From Rhodoferax sp. GW822-FHT02A01 (GTDB lineage: Bacteria; Pseudomonadota; Gammaproteobacteria; Burkholderiales; Burkholderiaceae_C): a stretch of 64,000 nucleotides of DNA. Positions 16,147-24,881 of the stretch are shown piece after piece. The stretch spans positions 682,001 to 746,000 of the forward strand of contig NZ_CP152376.1 of NCBI RefSeq assembly GCF_038784515.1. Direction: 5' to 3'. Position 1 is the first letter of the stretch. Each line of letters begins with the position of its first letter. The notes under the pieces were generated by a model. That model saw nothing but the letters and a program-made list of their open reading frames with translations. It ran no database searches and had not been told where the DNA came from. A program made the position numbers and the translations under genes.

Positions 16147-16992
16147 GTGGCGTACGACGATGACACGGACCTGCCCCACCGCTGGTACGCCTCCAACCTG
16201 GTGGGCGTGCCAGCGCGGGTGCTGGCCAGCACCGACTTCAATGCGCACCCCACAGCACTCGCGATTGCCGGCACCTATGAGGCCCATACCGCCCTGTTTC
16301 ATCTACTCGACAGCAGCCGCGACCTGAACGAGGCCCATGACATGTTTGTGCACTACCTGACCTTGGCCTTTGGACTGCGCAAACCCGAAGCCCACGAAGC
16401 ACAGGCCATGGGTGCGGCCGAACAACGCCGCTGGCGCAGCAGCTGGCGCAAGTTGCTGCAGGGCTGGGGCATGGACTCCAACGGCCCGGCAGGCGCCGTG
16501 CTCAAGGGTTGGGTGGAGAGCCGCTTTGGCCTGGTACCCAGCTTTCACAAGCAGCCGCTGCTGCGCTTTCCCTCCCCGGCCTGGGTGGTCTACCTGCAGG
16601 AGAAGGCAGCCAGCCGCTACAACAACAACAATATCCACCAGCAGCTCGACCTGCTCTACACGTATTGCCAGTGGGCCCTTCGCCGCATCCAGCAGCAGGA
16701 CGGCACCAACGCACAGCACCTGCGCCTCTGGCGCGGCAGCAACCAGTGCGAGGAACAGGTGGTGGCCGGGCGACTGCAGAACCGCCGCTGCACCGTGCGC
16801 CTGAACAACCTGGTGTCGTTCAGCCTGTCGCAGGAAGATGCCTCGTGCTTTGGCGACTGGGTGCTGGAAGTGCAGGTGCCCATCGTGAAGGTACTGGTGT
16901 TCCCCGAACTATTGCCCGGCCAGGTGCTGCAGGGCGAGCAGGAAGTGCTGGCCCTGGGTGGCGACTACGAAGTGATGGCGCGCTATGCCTGA
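16147..16992 (+). CDS. draT: NAD+-dinitrogen-reductase ADP-ribosyltransferase
   Basis: 281 residues from a GTG start at 16147 (no nearby in-frame ATG). The N-terminal HRWYASNLVGVPARVLASTDFN and the central SSRDLNEAHDMFVHYLTLAFGLR are characteristic of DraT. The later LRLWRGSNQCEEQ and FWD-like EVQVPIVKVLVFPELLPG blocks also fit. The enzyme transfers ADP-ribose from NAD+ to the conserved Arg of NifH, reversibly shutting off nitrogenase after ammonium or energy shifts. It overlaps draG by 8 bp. Confidence 0.93.
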   Translation: MAYDDDTDLPHRWYASNLVGVPARVLASTDFNAHPTALAIAGTYEAHTALFHLLDSSRDLNEAHDMFVHYLTLAFGLRKPEAHEAQAMGAAEQRRWRSSWRKLLQGWGMDSNGPAGAVLKGWVESRFGLVPSFHKQPLLRFPSPAWVVYLQEKAASRYNNNNIHQQLDLLYTYCQWALRRIQQQDGTNAQHLRLWRGSNQCEEQVVAGRLQNRRCTVRLNNLVSFSLSQEDASCFGDWVLEVQVPIVKVLVFPELLPGQVLQGEQEVLALGGDYEVMARYA

Positions 16993-17905
16993 TCTGGCCG
17001 ACCGCGCCCTGGGCGCCTACCTGGGTTTTGCCATTGGCGACGCGCTGGGTGCCACGGTGGAATTCATGCGGCCACGCGAGATCGTGCAGCTGTACGGCGT
17101 GCACCGCGACATCATTGGCGGCGGCTGGCTCAAGCTGGCTGCGGGTCAAGTGACTGACGACACCACCATGAGCCTGGCCCTGGGCGAGGCCTTGCTGCAA
17201 GGTGGCAACGCGGCCCTGCAAGGATTGATGCAGGGCGATGACGCGCTGGTGCGCAGCATTGGTGACGCTTATGGACGTTGGCTCAAATCCAAACCGGTGG
17301 ACTGCGGCAACACCTGCCGCCGGGGCATACAGCGCTATTTGCGCGAAGGCACGCTGCAAGGCCCCTACAACCCCGGTGACGGCGGCAATGGCGCACTCAT
17401 GCGCAACCTGCCCACCGTGCTGGCCACGCTGCACAGCGAATCCGCGTTTGAGCGCCTGTCCATGGCGCAGGCGCGGCTGACCCACCACCATCCGTTCTCG
17501 GACTCTGCAACGCTGGGCCTGGGCTGGCTGCTGCGTACCCTGCTGCGTGGCGCGGACCACAGCGTGTGCCAGCTTTGGACAGAAAAGTGGATCGCCGAGA
17601 ACGAGGTATTCCGCTTTACACCCTACCGCGAGCGCGCCACTGCCTATGTGGTGGATACGGTGCAGACCGTGCTGCACTTTCTGACGCTGCACGCGGACTT
17701 CGAGACGGCCATGGTTGCCACCGTCAACCAGGGCGACGATGCCGACACCACCGGCGCACTGCTGGGCATGCTGGCCGGTGCACGCTGCGGCGCATCGCAG
17801 TTGCCCAGGCGTTGGCTGGACCGTTTGCAGCCTGCCACCCGGCAAGCCGTTACCGAGCAGACGGTTGCGCTGCTGGACCTTTCACATGCTTTGGCGGTTC
17901 CATGA
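16985..17905 (+). CDS. draG: ADP-ribosyl-dinitrogen reductase glycohydrolase
   Basis: 306 residues. ADP-ribosylglycohydrolase hallmarks: GAYLGFAIGDALGATVEF at the start, TDDTTMSLALGEALL (first metal-binding Asp/Thr cluster) and NQGDDADTTGALLGMLAG near residue 245 (second metal-binding cluster). A binuclear Mn site removes ADP-ribose from NifH Arg and reactivates nitrogenase. It overlaps draT by 8 bp at its 5' end and the next gene by ATGA at its 3' end, so the genes are translationally coupled. Length is typical. Confidence 0.94.
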   Translation: MPDLADRALGAYLGFAIGDALGATVEFMRPREIVQLYGVHRDIIGGGWLKLAAGQVTDDTTMSLALGEALLQGGNAALQGLMQGDDALVRSIGDAYGRWLKSKPVDCGNTCRRGIQRYLREGTLQGPYNPGDGGNGALMRNLPTVLATLHSESAFERLSMAQARLTHHHPFSDSATLGLGWLLRTLLRGADHSVCQLWTEKWIAENEVFRFTPYRERATAYVVDTVQTVLHFLTLHADFETAMVATVNQGDDADTTGALLGMLAGARCGASQLPRRWLDRLQPATRQAVTEQTVALLDLSHALAVP

Positions 17906-18357
17906 CACACATTCTCTTTTTTGAAAAACCCGGTTGCGGCGGCAATGCACGGCAGCGCCGTGCGCTGGAAGATGCCGGCCATACCCTGGAGCGGCGCAAT
18001 CTGCTGACCGCGCACTGGACGGCGGAGACACTGCTGGAGTTTCTGGCGCCACTCGCGGTCGCGGACTGGTTCAACCGCGCAGCGCCGCGCGTCAAGAGCG
18101 GTGAGGTGCAGCCGGACCAGCTCGATCGGGAGCAGGCGCTGCAACTGTTGCTGCAAGAGCCCCTGCTGATCCGCAGGCCGCTGATGCAGCGCGCGGACGA
18201 CCAGACACGCCATGTCGGTTTCGATACCGCGGCAGTCCACGCCTGGGTCGGACTTGGCACGAACCCTGCAACGTCAACGGGCGAAGGCTGTGCCTCCCCC
18301 ACCGAACGCTGCGCCACACCACTTGCATCTTCCGGAGCGACCCATGCCACTGTTTGA
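17902..18357 (+). CDS. nifO: ArsC/Spx-like nitrogenase-associated protein (NifO type)
   Basis: 151 residues from ATG 17902, which overlaps the draG stop. The N-terminus MTHILFFEKPGCGGNARQRRALEDAGH is the thioredoxin-fold ArsC pattern. A single Cys sits in the GCGGN loop rather than a CxxC. LAVADWFNRAAPRVKSGEV and LLQEPLLIRRPLM follow, as in the nitrogenase-associated subfamily. Proposed family roles concern Mo/Fe allocation to nitrogenase; the mechanism is not established. The last about 35 residues are low-complexity and overlap the next gene by 14 bp. The symbol is by family and may be transferred loosely. Confidence 0.8.
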   Translation: MTHILFFEKPGCGGNARQRRALEDAGHTLERRNLLTAHWTAETLLEFLAPLAVADWFNRAAPRVKSGEVQPDQLDREQALQLLLQEPLLIRRPLMQRADDQTRHVGFDTAAVHAWVGLGTNPATSTGEGCASPTERCATPLASSGATHATV

Positions 18358-18595
18358 CTTCCACTGCCCCGCCTGCGGCCACGACTTTGAAACCCTGGTG
18401 CGCCATGGCGACACGCCCGTGTGCCCGCAATGCCAGAGCAGCGCGCTGGAGAAGTGCGTCTCGCGCATATCGCCTGCGGGCAAGATAGAAGCCATCCGCA
18501 TGGCACACCGCCGTGTGGCTGCAGCGCAAGGCCACTTCGACCACTACAGCCCGTCGGACAAGGCCAAGCTGCTGGCGGGCAAGAAAAACATCTAG
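18344..18595 (+). CDS. FmdB-type zinc-ribbon protein
   Basis: 83 residues from ATG 18344 with CCGGAG upstream, starting inside the end of the NifO-like gene. The zinc ribbon MPLFDFHCPACGHDFETLV ... TPVCPQCQS (two CxxC knuckles) is the FmdB putative regulatory domain. The remainder is basic and helical (GKIEAIRMAHRRVAAAQGHFDHY) and ends in KKNI. FmdB proteins are named from formamidase operons and have no firm function. Here it is the last gene of the haemoglobin-draT-draG operon. It stops 3 bp before the convergent TetR gene. Confidence 0.8.
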   Translation: MPLFDFHCPACGHDFETLVRHGDTPVCPQCQSSALEKCVSRISPAGKIEAIRMAHRRVAAAQGHFDHYSPSDKAKLLAGKKNI

Positions 18596-18598
18596 CAA

Positions 18599-19192
18599 TC
18601 AGTCCCCGCTGGGCCAGGCTTGCAGGCTCAGTGTGACAACGCGGTGCAGGGCCTTTCGCGAGGCGCCGCCTGCGGCCTGTACCGCCAGGCCCTGGATCAG
18701 CGTGGTGATGAACAGTGCAAAGTCCGCAGCATTGACGTCCGCTGGAAAGTCGCCTTCCGCCTGCGCCTTGCGCAATCGCTCACGCAGCTTGCTCACCACC
18801 GCGCGGCGGTGCAGCTGCAGCTCCTCGCGGACTTGCCTGCTTTCGGGCGTTCCCACTAGGTTTCCGTGCACCATCAGACAGCCGTGCGGCTTATCCGCCT
18901 GGGTCTGTCTGTCTACCAGGCCCATCAGAAGCGCTTCCACCCCAGCAAGCACCTGGGGATGGGCGAGTGCCTTGTTGGCGAATTCCGATTGACGCGCGCG
19001 GTAGCGGGCAAATGCCGTCTTGAACAATTGCTCCTTGTCGCCAAAGGCCGCATACAGCGATGGTTTGCTCAAGCCCGTTGCAGCGGTGAGCGCTGCCATT
19101 GAACTGCCTTCGTATCCATGTGTCCAAAACACATCTACAACTTTTTCCAGCGTCACTTCCTTGTCAAACGCGCGAGGGCGCCCCAGTGCCAT
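18599..19192 (-). CDS. TetR/AcrR-family transcriptional regulator
   Basis: 197 residues from ATG 19192, chosen for GGAG upstream and the usual MALGRPRAFDK start; the frame is open upstream. The helix-turn-helix lies in SSMAALTAATGLSKPSLYAAFGDKEQLFKTAF, typical of TetR proteins. The C-terminal ligand pocket (MGLVDRQTQADKPHGCLMVHGNLVG) resembles the NemR/AcrR-like group. It is divergent from the ketoacyl-ACP synthase gene, with a likely operator at 19284-19295, and therefore probably represses that gene. The effector is unknown. Confidence 0.9.
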   Translation of the reverse strand: MALGRPRAFDKEVTLEKVVDVFWTHGYEGSSMAALTAATGLSKPSLYAAFGDKEQLFKTAFARYRARQSEFANKALAHPQVLAGVEALLMGLVDRQTQADKPHGCLMVHGNLVGTPESRQVREELQLHRRAVVSKLRERLRKAQAEGDFPADVNAADFALFITTLIQGLAVQAAGGASRKALHRVVTLSLQAWPSGD

Positions 19193-19283
19193 GTGCTTTC
19201 TCCATATGAGGTTCCGGTGATTTTCAGGCCATTGTCGCGTCCCGCGGGACGCCGATGGCTTTGTGCAACAATCCCCCATTAAA

Positions 19284-19295
19284 TACCATTCGGTA
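19284..19295. promoter_or_regulatory. Probable TetR operator in divergent promoter region
   Basis: TACC-ATTC-GGTA is an inverted repeat 18 bp before the start of the ketoacyl-ACP synthase gene, in the 120-bp region between it and the divergent TetR gene. AT-rich flanks extend the symmetry (AATACC...GGTACAT). Position suits repression by the adjacent TetR protein. Confidence 0.5.
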
Positions 19296-19312
19296 CATAA
19301 ATAGGAAACACA

Positions 19313-20593
19313 ATGAACAATCGCACACGGGTCGTCGTGACCGGCATGGGCTTGGTGACCCCTTTGGGCTGCGGCGTTGAACCGGTTTGGCAGCGTCTGC
19401 TCTCCGGTGCAAGTGGTCTGCAGCGACTGCCGCAGGAATTTTGTCTGGGGCTCGATGCGCAGGTAGGGGCACGCGTTCCCTCAATCCAGGACGATCCGCA
19501 GCTGGGCCTGGATAGCGAAAAAGTGGTCAGCGCCAAGAACCAGAAAAAGGTGGACCGCTTCATCGTGCTGGCACTGGCCGCAGCGGAGCAGGCATTGGTG
19601 CAGGCGGACTGGCGCCCCGACTCGCTGCACGCGCAAGAGCGCACGGCAACCATCATTGCCTCTGGCATAGGCGGTTTCCCGGCCATTGCCGATGCGGTCC
19701 GCACCAGTGACACACGCGGCCCCAAGCGCTTGTCCCCTTTTACCGTGCCGTCCTTTCTGGCCAACATGGCTGCAGCCCATGTGTCCATCCAGCACGGGTT
19801 CAAAGGCCCTTTGGGTGCCCCGGTGACAGCCTGTGCAGCGAGTGTGCAGTCCTTGGGCGATGGTGCACGGCTGATACGCAGCGGCGAAGCCGACGTTGCC
19901 GTATGCGGCGGCACCGAAGCGGCCATTCACCTGGTGACGCAGGCCGGCTTTTCTGCGGCGCGTGCGCTGTCCACCGCCTATAACGAAACACCGACCGAAG
20001 CGTCCCGTCCCTTTGATAAGGCGCGTGACGGATTTGTAGTGGGTGAAGGTGCAGGGGTGCTGGTCATTGAATCCCTGGAGCATGCCCTGCAGCGCAGAGC
20101 CCAGCCGTTGGCAGAGCTTGTGGGCTACGGCACCAGCTCGGATGCGTACCACATCACGTCTGGACCGGATGACGGCAATGGCGCAGCGCGGGCCATGCGC
20201 TGGGCCCTTCAACAGGCGGGCATTGCGCCCAGCCAGGTACAACACGTGAACGCACACGCCACATCCACTCCCATGGGGGATGCTGCGGAAGCGGCTGCTT
20301 TTCGCGCCGTATTTGCCGAGCATAGCCCTGCCATCAGTGCTACCAAGGCGGCAACCGGGCATCTATTGGGCGCTGCGGGCGCAGTCGAGGCCATCTTCAC
20401 GGTGCTGGCGCTGCGGCACAAGATAGCCCCACCCAACCGCAATCTGCACGATGCCGATCCGGTGACCCATGGCCTAGACATTGTGGGAAGGCATGCGCGC
20501 GCCCTGGACATGGAGTACGCCCTATCCAATGGTTTTGGTTTTGGCGGTGTCAACGCCAGCGTAGTGTTCAGGCGTTGGGACGCGGCGATCTAG
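19313..20593 (+). CDS. 3-oxoacyl-ACP synthase II (FabF-type)
   Basis: 426 residues. It begins RVVVTGMGLVTPLGCGVEPVW as in FabF. The Cys-His-His triad is seen as VTACAAS (Cys), NAHATSTPMGD (His) and KAATGHLLGAAGA (Lys/His). The C-terminal SNGFGFGGVNASVVF loop is conserved. The enzyme condenses malonyl-ACP with acyl-ACP in fatty-acid elongation. There is no adjacent acpP or fabG, so this is an accessory copy rather than the housekeeping fab cluster. It is probably controlled by the divergent TetR protein. The 3' end overlaps the convergent reductase gene by 4 bp. Confidence 0.92.
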   Translation: MNNRTRVVVTGMGLVTPLGCGVEPVWQRLLSGASGLQRLPQEFCLGLDAQVGARVPSIQDDPQLGLDSEKVVSAKNQKKVDRFIVLALAAAEQALVQADWRPDSLHAQERTATIIASGIGGFPAIADAVRTSDTRGPKRLSPFTVPSFLANMAAAHVSIQHGFKGPLGAPVTACAASVQSLGDGARLIRSGEADVAVCGGTEAAIHLVTQAGFSAARALSTAYNETPTEASRPFDKARDGFVVGEGAGVLVIESLEHALQRRAQPLAELVGYGTSSDAYHITSGPDDGNGAARAMRWALQQAGIAPSQVQHVNAHATSTPMGDAAEAAAFRAVFAEHSPAISATKAATGHLLGAAGAVEAIFTVLALRHKIAPPNRNLHDADPVTHGLDIVGRHARALDMEYALSNGFGFGGVNASVVFRRWDAAI

Positions 20594-21252
20594 CCACCCG
20601 TTTGCATCTTGCGTCGCAGGACCACATGCGTGGCCTTTTCGGTCGCCACGGATTGAACGCATTCGTATCCCAAGGTTCGCAAATCCAGCCCCTGGAACAG
20701 CGACTCGCCGCGGCCCAGCAGTACGGGCGAGATGGCAATGTGCAATTCGTCGATGAGTCCTTCGCGCAGGTACTGTCGTATGGTGCTAGCCCCGCCGCCA
20801 ATGCGCACATCCTTTTCACCAGCGGCCGCACGTGCGCGATCCAGCGCCTCGTGAATGCCACCGGTCACGAAGTGGAACGTGGTGCCACCTTCCATCGTTA
20901 TGGAGGCACGTGCATGGTGGGTCAGAACAAAGACGGGGACGTGGTACGGCGGGTTGTCTCCCCACCAGCCTTTCCAGCTATCGTCCGGCCAGCTCCCCCG
21001 AACAGGGCCGAACATGTTGCGCCCCAGAATCCAGGCCCCGACATTCTGGAAGCTGCGGGCAGCGAAGTCGTCGTCAACGCCTGTCGTACCGTCATCCTTG
21101 CCAAACAGTGCCCGCTGGGAGGTTCGTGTGGGAAAAAGCCACTGGTGCAGCTCCGTCCCGCCAACGCCGAGTGGATGGTCAATGTCCTGATCTGGTCCTG
21201 CTCCGTATCCATCCAGCGAAATGGTGAAAGCTTCAACGCGTACGCGTGTCAT
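20590..21252 (-). CDS. Dihydrofolate reductase-family (RibD C-terminal) protein
   Basis: 220 residues with the RibD_C/DHFR-like fold: VEAFTISLDGYGAG at the start, LGRNMFGPVRGSW in the middle, then VRIGGGASTIRQYLREGLIDELHIAISPVLLGRGESLF. These are the NADPH-binding Gly-rich loop and following helix/strand of the family. Such standalone proteins are reductases of unknown substrate, not true folate enzymes. It is convergent with the ketoacyl-ACP synthase gene and shows no obvious operon partner. Confidence 0.88.
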   Translation of the reverse strand: MTRVRVEAFTISLDGYGAGPDQDIDHPLGVGGTELHQWLFPTRTSQRALFGKDDGTTGVDDDFAARSFQNVGAWILGRNMFGPVRGSWPDDSWKGWWGDNPPYHVPVFVLTHHARASITMEGGTTFHFVTGGIHEALDRARAAAGEKDVRIGGGASTIRQYLREGLIDELHIAISPVLLGRGESLFQGLDLRTLGYECVQSVATEKATHVVLRRKMQTGG

Positions 21253-21290
21253 GGTGTGTCTCCAGTTTTGTGCACGAGGTGCAACACGAC

Positions 21291-21491
21291 TCAGTTGTGA
21301 TTCGGTTCATTGTCCGTTGTGGGCATCACGGCCTTGCGCTCGTGCACCGTGACCGCATGTCGGCGAACCGACTCCACGTACAGGGAGGAGGTCTTGATGG
21401 CAGGGCCTTGCCGCATGACATCCAAATTCGCCTGATAGTCTTTCAGCATGAGGGACATTTCGGTCAAAGAGTCACGAAATTGCAAGAGCAT
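21291..21491 (-). CDS. Doubtful small ORF downstream of chemotaxis receptor
   Basis: 66 codons in the 308-bp gap between the receptor stop (21561) and the reductase gene start (21252). The product is charged, with no recognised domain, and its start lies within an 11-bp tandem repeat. There is no good ribosome site at this ATG. It may be noncoding; nothing else is evident in the gap. Confidence 0.2.
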   Translation of the reverse strand: MLLQFRDSLTEMSLMLKDYQANLDVMRQGPAIKTSSLYVESVRRHAVTVHERKAVMPTTDNEPNHN

Positions 21492-21508
21492 TGCAAGAGC
21501 ATTGCAAG
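21480..21508. repeat. 11-bp tandem repeat
   Basis: TTGCAAGAGCA is present twice in tandem, followed by a partial third copy (TTGCAAG). It sits in the gap downstream of the chemotaxis receptor. It is a short slippage-prone repeat without a clear function. Confidence 0.7.
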
Positions 21509-21560
21509 TATCCTGGCTTCATCGTCTTCGGGTTCCGTGGTCATTGTCCGCTCCCAAAAT

Positions 21561-23150
21561 CTATCCGAAGACGGGCGATGCCAATGAAAGTTGGGCGCCA
21601 TCTTCATCGGCGCGGAGCTTGAAAGTAGAAACCACTCGAACCAGGTCTTGCGCCTGACTCCTGAGACTGGAAGCGGCGGCGGCCATCTCTTCGACGAGTG
21701 CTGCATTTTGTTGCGTAGCCTGGTCCATTTGCGTGACGGCCTCTCCCACCTGGCTGACTCCTTGAGATTGCTCGCTACTGGCGGCACTTATTTCGCCCAT
21801 GATGTCCGTAACGCGCCGGATGGAGGCCACCACTTCAACCATGGTTTCACCGGCCCTGTCCACCAAGGCGGTACCTTGCTCCACCCGCTCTACGCTGGCG
21901 CCGATCAGACTCTTGATTTCCTTGGCGGCATCCGCACTTCGACCTGCCAAGGACCGCACTTCGGAAGCAACCACTGCAAAACCACGCCCCTGCTCGCCCG
22001 CACGTGCCGCTTCTACGGCTGCGTTCAAAGCCAATATATTGGTCTGAAACGCTATGCCGTCGATCACACTGATGATGTCGGCAATCTTGCGTGAGGAGTC
22101 GTTGATGCCCTTCATGGTTTCCACCACCTTGCCGACAACCTCGCCCCCCTGCACGGCCACGGTAGATGCACTCTGCGCAAGCTGATTGGCTGTGCGGGCA
22201 TTGTCTGCATTTTGTTTGACCGTAGAGGAAAGCTCCTCCATGGAGGCAGCTGTCTCTTCCAATGCGCTGGCCTGGCTTTCGGTCCGGCTTGAGAGATCTT
22301 GATTGCCTTGGGCGATTTCCGCGCTGGCGGTTGAAACGCTCTCAGAGCCCCGACGCACCGCAGAAACAGTTTTGGTCAAGCTCTGTTGCATGGATTGAAT
22401 GCTCTTGAGCAATTGTGCAATTTCATCTTGACCATCCGCTTCAATGGTTTTGGTCAAATCACCGGATGCGACAGCCGCTGCCGCCTGCGCGGCCAAGTTC
22501 ACAGGTCCCACGATCATTCGGGTCGCTGTGACACCCAGCAAAATGCCAATGATCACAACGGCCACCAGCACTCCGATGGTGGCAATTCGCGCACTGTCAG
22601 CGGCCGCCTTGCCCTGGATGCCCGAGTTCGTTGCCAGCTTGACGTTGTATTGGACATGTTCATCCAATGCCGCACTGATGGGTTTGTATGTGGCACGCGA
22701 CTCACCGAACAGAAGCGCAGTGGCCTCTTTTGCTCCTGCTTCACCCTTGTCCAGCAGTGCCAGCAACTTGGCCGACATGGAAAAGTACGCTTCGACTTTC
22801 ACAACATCGTCTTCATAGAGTCGCCGATCCTCTGCATCACTCAACAGACTCTCGTAACTTTTCAGACTCTTGCGTGCGTCGGCCTTTGCGGCATCGATAC
22901 GCTGACGCAGTGAAGCGCGCTCTTTGTCATCGGCAAGAATGGAATTGGCCTCAAGACGTCGCAAGTCGTTCACCTTGGTGCGGACCTCATAAATGGTCAT
23001 TACACTCGGCAGGGCGTTCTCGCCCAGATCCACGATCGTCCCGGTCATGCCTGCTATACGTGATATAGCAAAGAGGCCCATGCTGATGGTGAGCGCTACG
23101 ATGACTCCGAAGGCCAGACCGAGTTTTGCGCCAATCTTCAAACTGCTCAT
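21561..23150 (-). CDS. Methyl-accepting chemotaxis protein
   Basis: 529 residues. Transmembrane segment 1 is at about residues 8-30 and segment 2 at about 192-212. They flank a periplasmic four-helix-bundle sensor rich in charged helices ([22 protein letters not shown]). A HAMP domain follows, then the signalling domain with the invariant hairpin [20 protein letters not shown] and [15 protein letters not shown]. Short Glu/Gln-rich methylation helices flank it. No C-terminal CheR-docking pentapeptide (such as NWETF) is seen; it ends SPVFG. It is an orphan receptor without che genes nearby; the ligand is unknown. Confidence 0.95.
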   Translation of the reverse strand: MSSLKIGAKLGLAFGVIVALTISMGLFAISRIAGMTGTIVDLGENALPSVMTIYEVRTKVNDLRRLEANSILADDKERASLRQRIDAAKADARKSLKSYESLLSDAEDRRLYEDDVVKVEAYFSMSAKLLALLDKGEAGAKEATALLFGESRATYKPISAALDEHVQYNVKLATNSGIQGKAAADSARIATIGVLVAVVIIGILLGVTATRMIVGPVNLAAQAAAAVASGDLTKTIEADGQDEIAQLLKSIQSMQQSLTKTVSAVRRGSESVSTASAEIAQGNQDLSSRTESQASALEETAASMEELSSTVKQNADNARTANQLAQSASTVAVQGGEVVGKVVETMKGINDSSRKIADIISVIDGIAFQTNILALNAAVEAARAGEQGRGFAVVASEVRSLAGRSADAAKEIKSLIGASVERVEQGTALVDRAGETMVEVVASIRRVTDIMGEISAASSEQSQGVSQVGEAVTQMDQATQQNAALVEEMAAAASSLRSQAQDLVRVVSTFKLRADEDGAQLSLASPVFG

Positions 23151-23331
23151 AGGAATTCTCCTTTACAGTATTTGCGTAACGTAATGTAGGCAAGCGCGCC
23201 TGCGGGCATCCTATTACATAAGCGGCGCGCGTGCAGCCAGTTTTTCTTCGGTCCATGGAAGATGTGCGATGTAGCCTGTTCACTCAGGCGGCCGCATATT
23301 CATCGAAGCGAAGCTACCACTCGATACCGAA

Positions 23332-23760
23332 TTAATCCGTATCAATTTGGCCTTGCAAAAGGCCGCGAGAACGCTGCTTCATGAGGGCATTTTCCAGAAT
23401 CGTCGTCCCACCGCTGCCCTGCAGAAATTCACCGACAAAAGCACGGCCAATGTCACTCTGATCAATCGCCCCCAATGGGCCAGGAATGAGTCTTCCCATC
23501 CATGCCAGCACCGTGGGCGTGTGCACATTGCCGGCGATGATGCCCGAGCGAAAAATGGCCAGGCTGTTGAATCCGGCTTCGCCCACCACGCCAATTTCGA
23601 GCCTCTTGATGTCATCCTCGCTCCATTTTTGACTCTCTTTGCCGATGCCAATGCAAGACGCGGCGTACAAAGGCTCTCCTGACTTCAGGCACGCCGTGGC
23701 AAGTTCTTTGACTTCGCGATCAAAAGTTGGCGCGCCGAAGTCCAGGACCCCTTGGCGCAA
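23332..23760 (-). pseudogene. Truncated NAD(P)-binding (HTATIP2/YbjT-like) protein remnant
   Basis: An open frame of 142 codons, bounded upstream by an in-frame TGA a few codons before its first possible start (TTG). The sequence looks like the C-terminal half of an atypical short-chain reductase: SGEPLYAASCIGIGKES, then FNSLAIFRSGIIAGNVHTP, then DQSDIGRAFVGEFL. The N-terminal Rossmann GxxGxxG and cofactor-binding half are missing. It is most likely a 5'-truncated relic, although a short functional protein cannot be excluded. Confidence 0.5.
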
Positions 23761-23803
23761 ACATTCGAAACTTCATGGATTGACCATCCTTTCTGTCAAG
23801 TAT

Positions 23804-24757
23804 TCAGCCAGCGCGCTTTGCACGTACCGGCAATGTCCCCTGATCCCAATACGGCGGCGAACCAAACGCATGTTTCAGGTGGTTGATGAACAGTTGCGCC
23901 TTGGCCGAGTGTGACCGCCCCTTGAGCCGCACGGCATGAATGGCCGGTACCTGGCTGGTGGCTGCCTGAGCCGCAGCTAGGGCTACCGAATCAGGGAAAA
24001 GGTTCACCAACTCGCCTGACGCAATCTTGGGGTAGACCAGCCAATTGGCCAGATGCGCCACACCCAGCCCGGCGACCGCGGCTGCCAGCAGGGAGTCAAT
24101 GTCGTTGCTGCGTATGCGCCCCTGCACGGGCAGCGGCTTGCCCTGGTTGACGTTTGGAAAGCTCCACAACCCCGATGGCGTTGAATTCACGCACAGGCAG
24201 TTGTGCTGCAGCAGGTCTTGTGGCTTTGCTGGGTGACCGTGCTGCTTGATGTACTGCGGACTGGCACAGGCAATGCGCAACATGGGCGCCAGTCGGGTGG
24301 CAACCAGGTCGCTGTCGGGCAAGGCACCTATGCGTATGGCCACGTCCGCCCTTTGCGCGGTGAGGTCCACCCAGTGGTCGCTGAGTTGCAGTTCGAGGTC
24401 AATCTGCGGGTATTTGTCCATGAAGCTGGCCACAGTGGGTGCAATGTGCAAGCGCCAGAAGATGGAGGGCGCGGTGACCGTCAACAGACCACGCGGTTCG
24501 GCTTGCGCGTCCAGCAGCGCGGCCTTGGCATCCACCATTTCCGAGACGATGAGCTGCGCTCGCGGCAGAAATTGCTCTCCCGCATCGGTGAGCAACAGCC
24601 TGCGTGAGCTGCGCTGAAACAACGCCACCCCCAGGGACTGCTCCAGTGCATCAATCTGCCGTGATACCGACGACACAGCCACGTTGTGCAGCTTGGCAGC
24701 CGCGGAAAAGGTGCCCGCCTTATGGACGTCTAGAAAGGCCTGGATGTTGTCGAGCAT
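23804..24757 (-). CDS. LysR-family transcriptional regulator
   Basis: 317 residues. The N-terminal winged helix-turn-helix (AFLDVHKAGTFSAAAKLHNVAVSSVSRQIDALEQSLG) is followed by a substrate-binding domain, with the usual LTVTAPSIFWRLHIAPTVASFMDKYP linker and VAIRIGALPDSDLVATRL motif of the CrgA-like subgroup. It is divergent from the beta-propeller gene at 24882 with about 124 bp between, the standard LysR arrangement, so it probably regulates that gene. The inducer is unknown. Confidence 0.93.
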   Translation of the reverse strand: MLDNIQAFLDVHKAGTFSAAAKLHNVAVSSVSRQIDALEQSLGVALFQRSSRRLLLTDAGEQFLPRAQLIVSEMVDAKAALLDAQAEPRGLLTVTAPSIFWRLHIAPTVASFMDKYPQIDLELQLSDHWVDLTAQRADVAIRIGALPDSDLVATRLAPMLRIACASPQYIKQHGHPAKPQDLLQHNCLCVNSTPSGLWSFPNVNQGKPLPVQGRIRSNDIDSLLAAAVAGLGVAHLANWLVYPKIASGELVNLFPDSVALAAAQAATSQVPAIHAVRLKGRSHSAKAQLFINHLKHAFGSPPYWDQGTLPVRAKRAG

Positions 24758-24881
24758 GGAACTGTGGCAGTTTTTAGTTTGCAGCTAACGCAAAGATCTT
24801 TAGCTTTTCAAGTGATTGTTGTTGTTATCGCTAAAAAACACAATCCACCCCGTCACCAACCCTTTGAACCGAAAGCACCCC

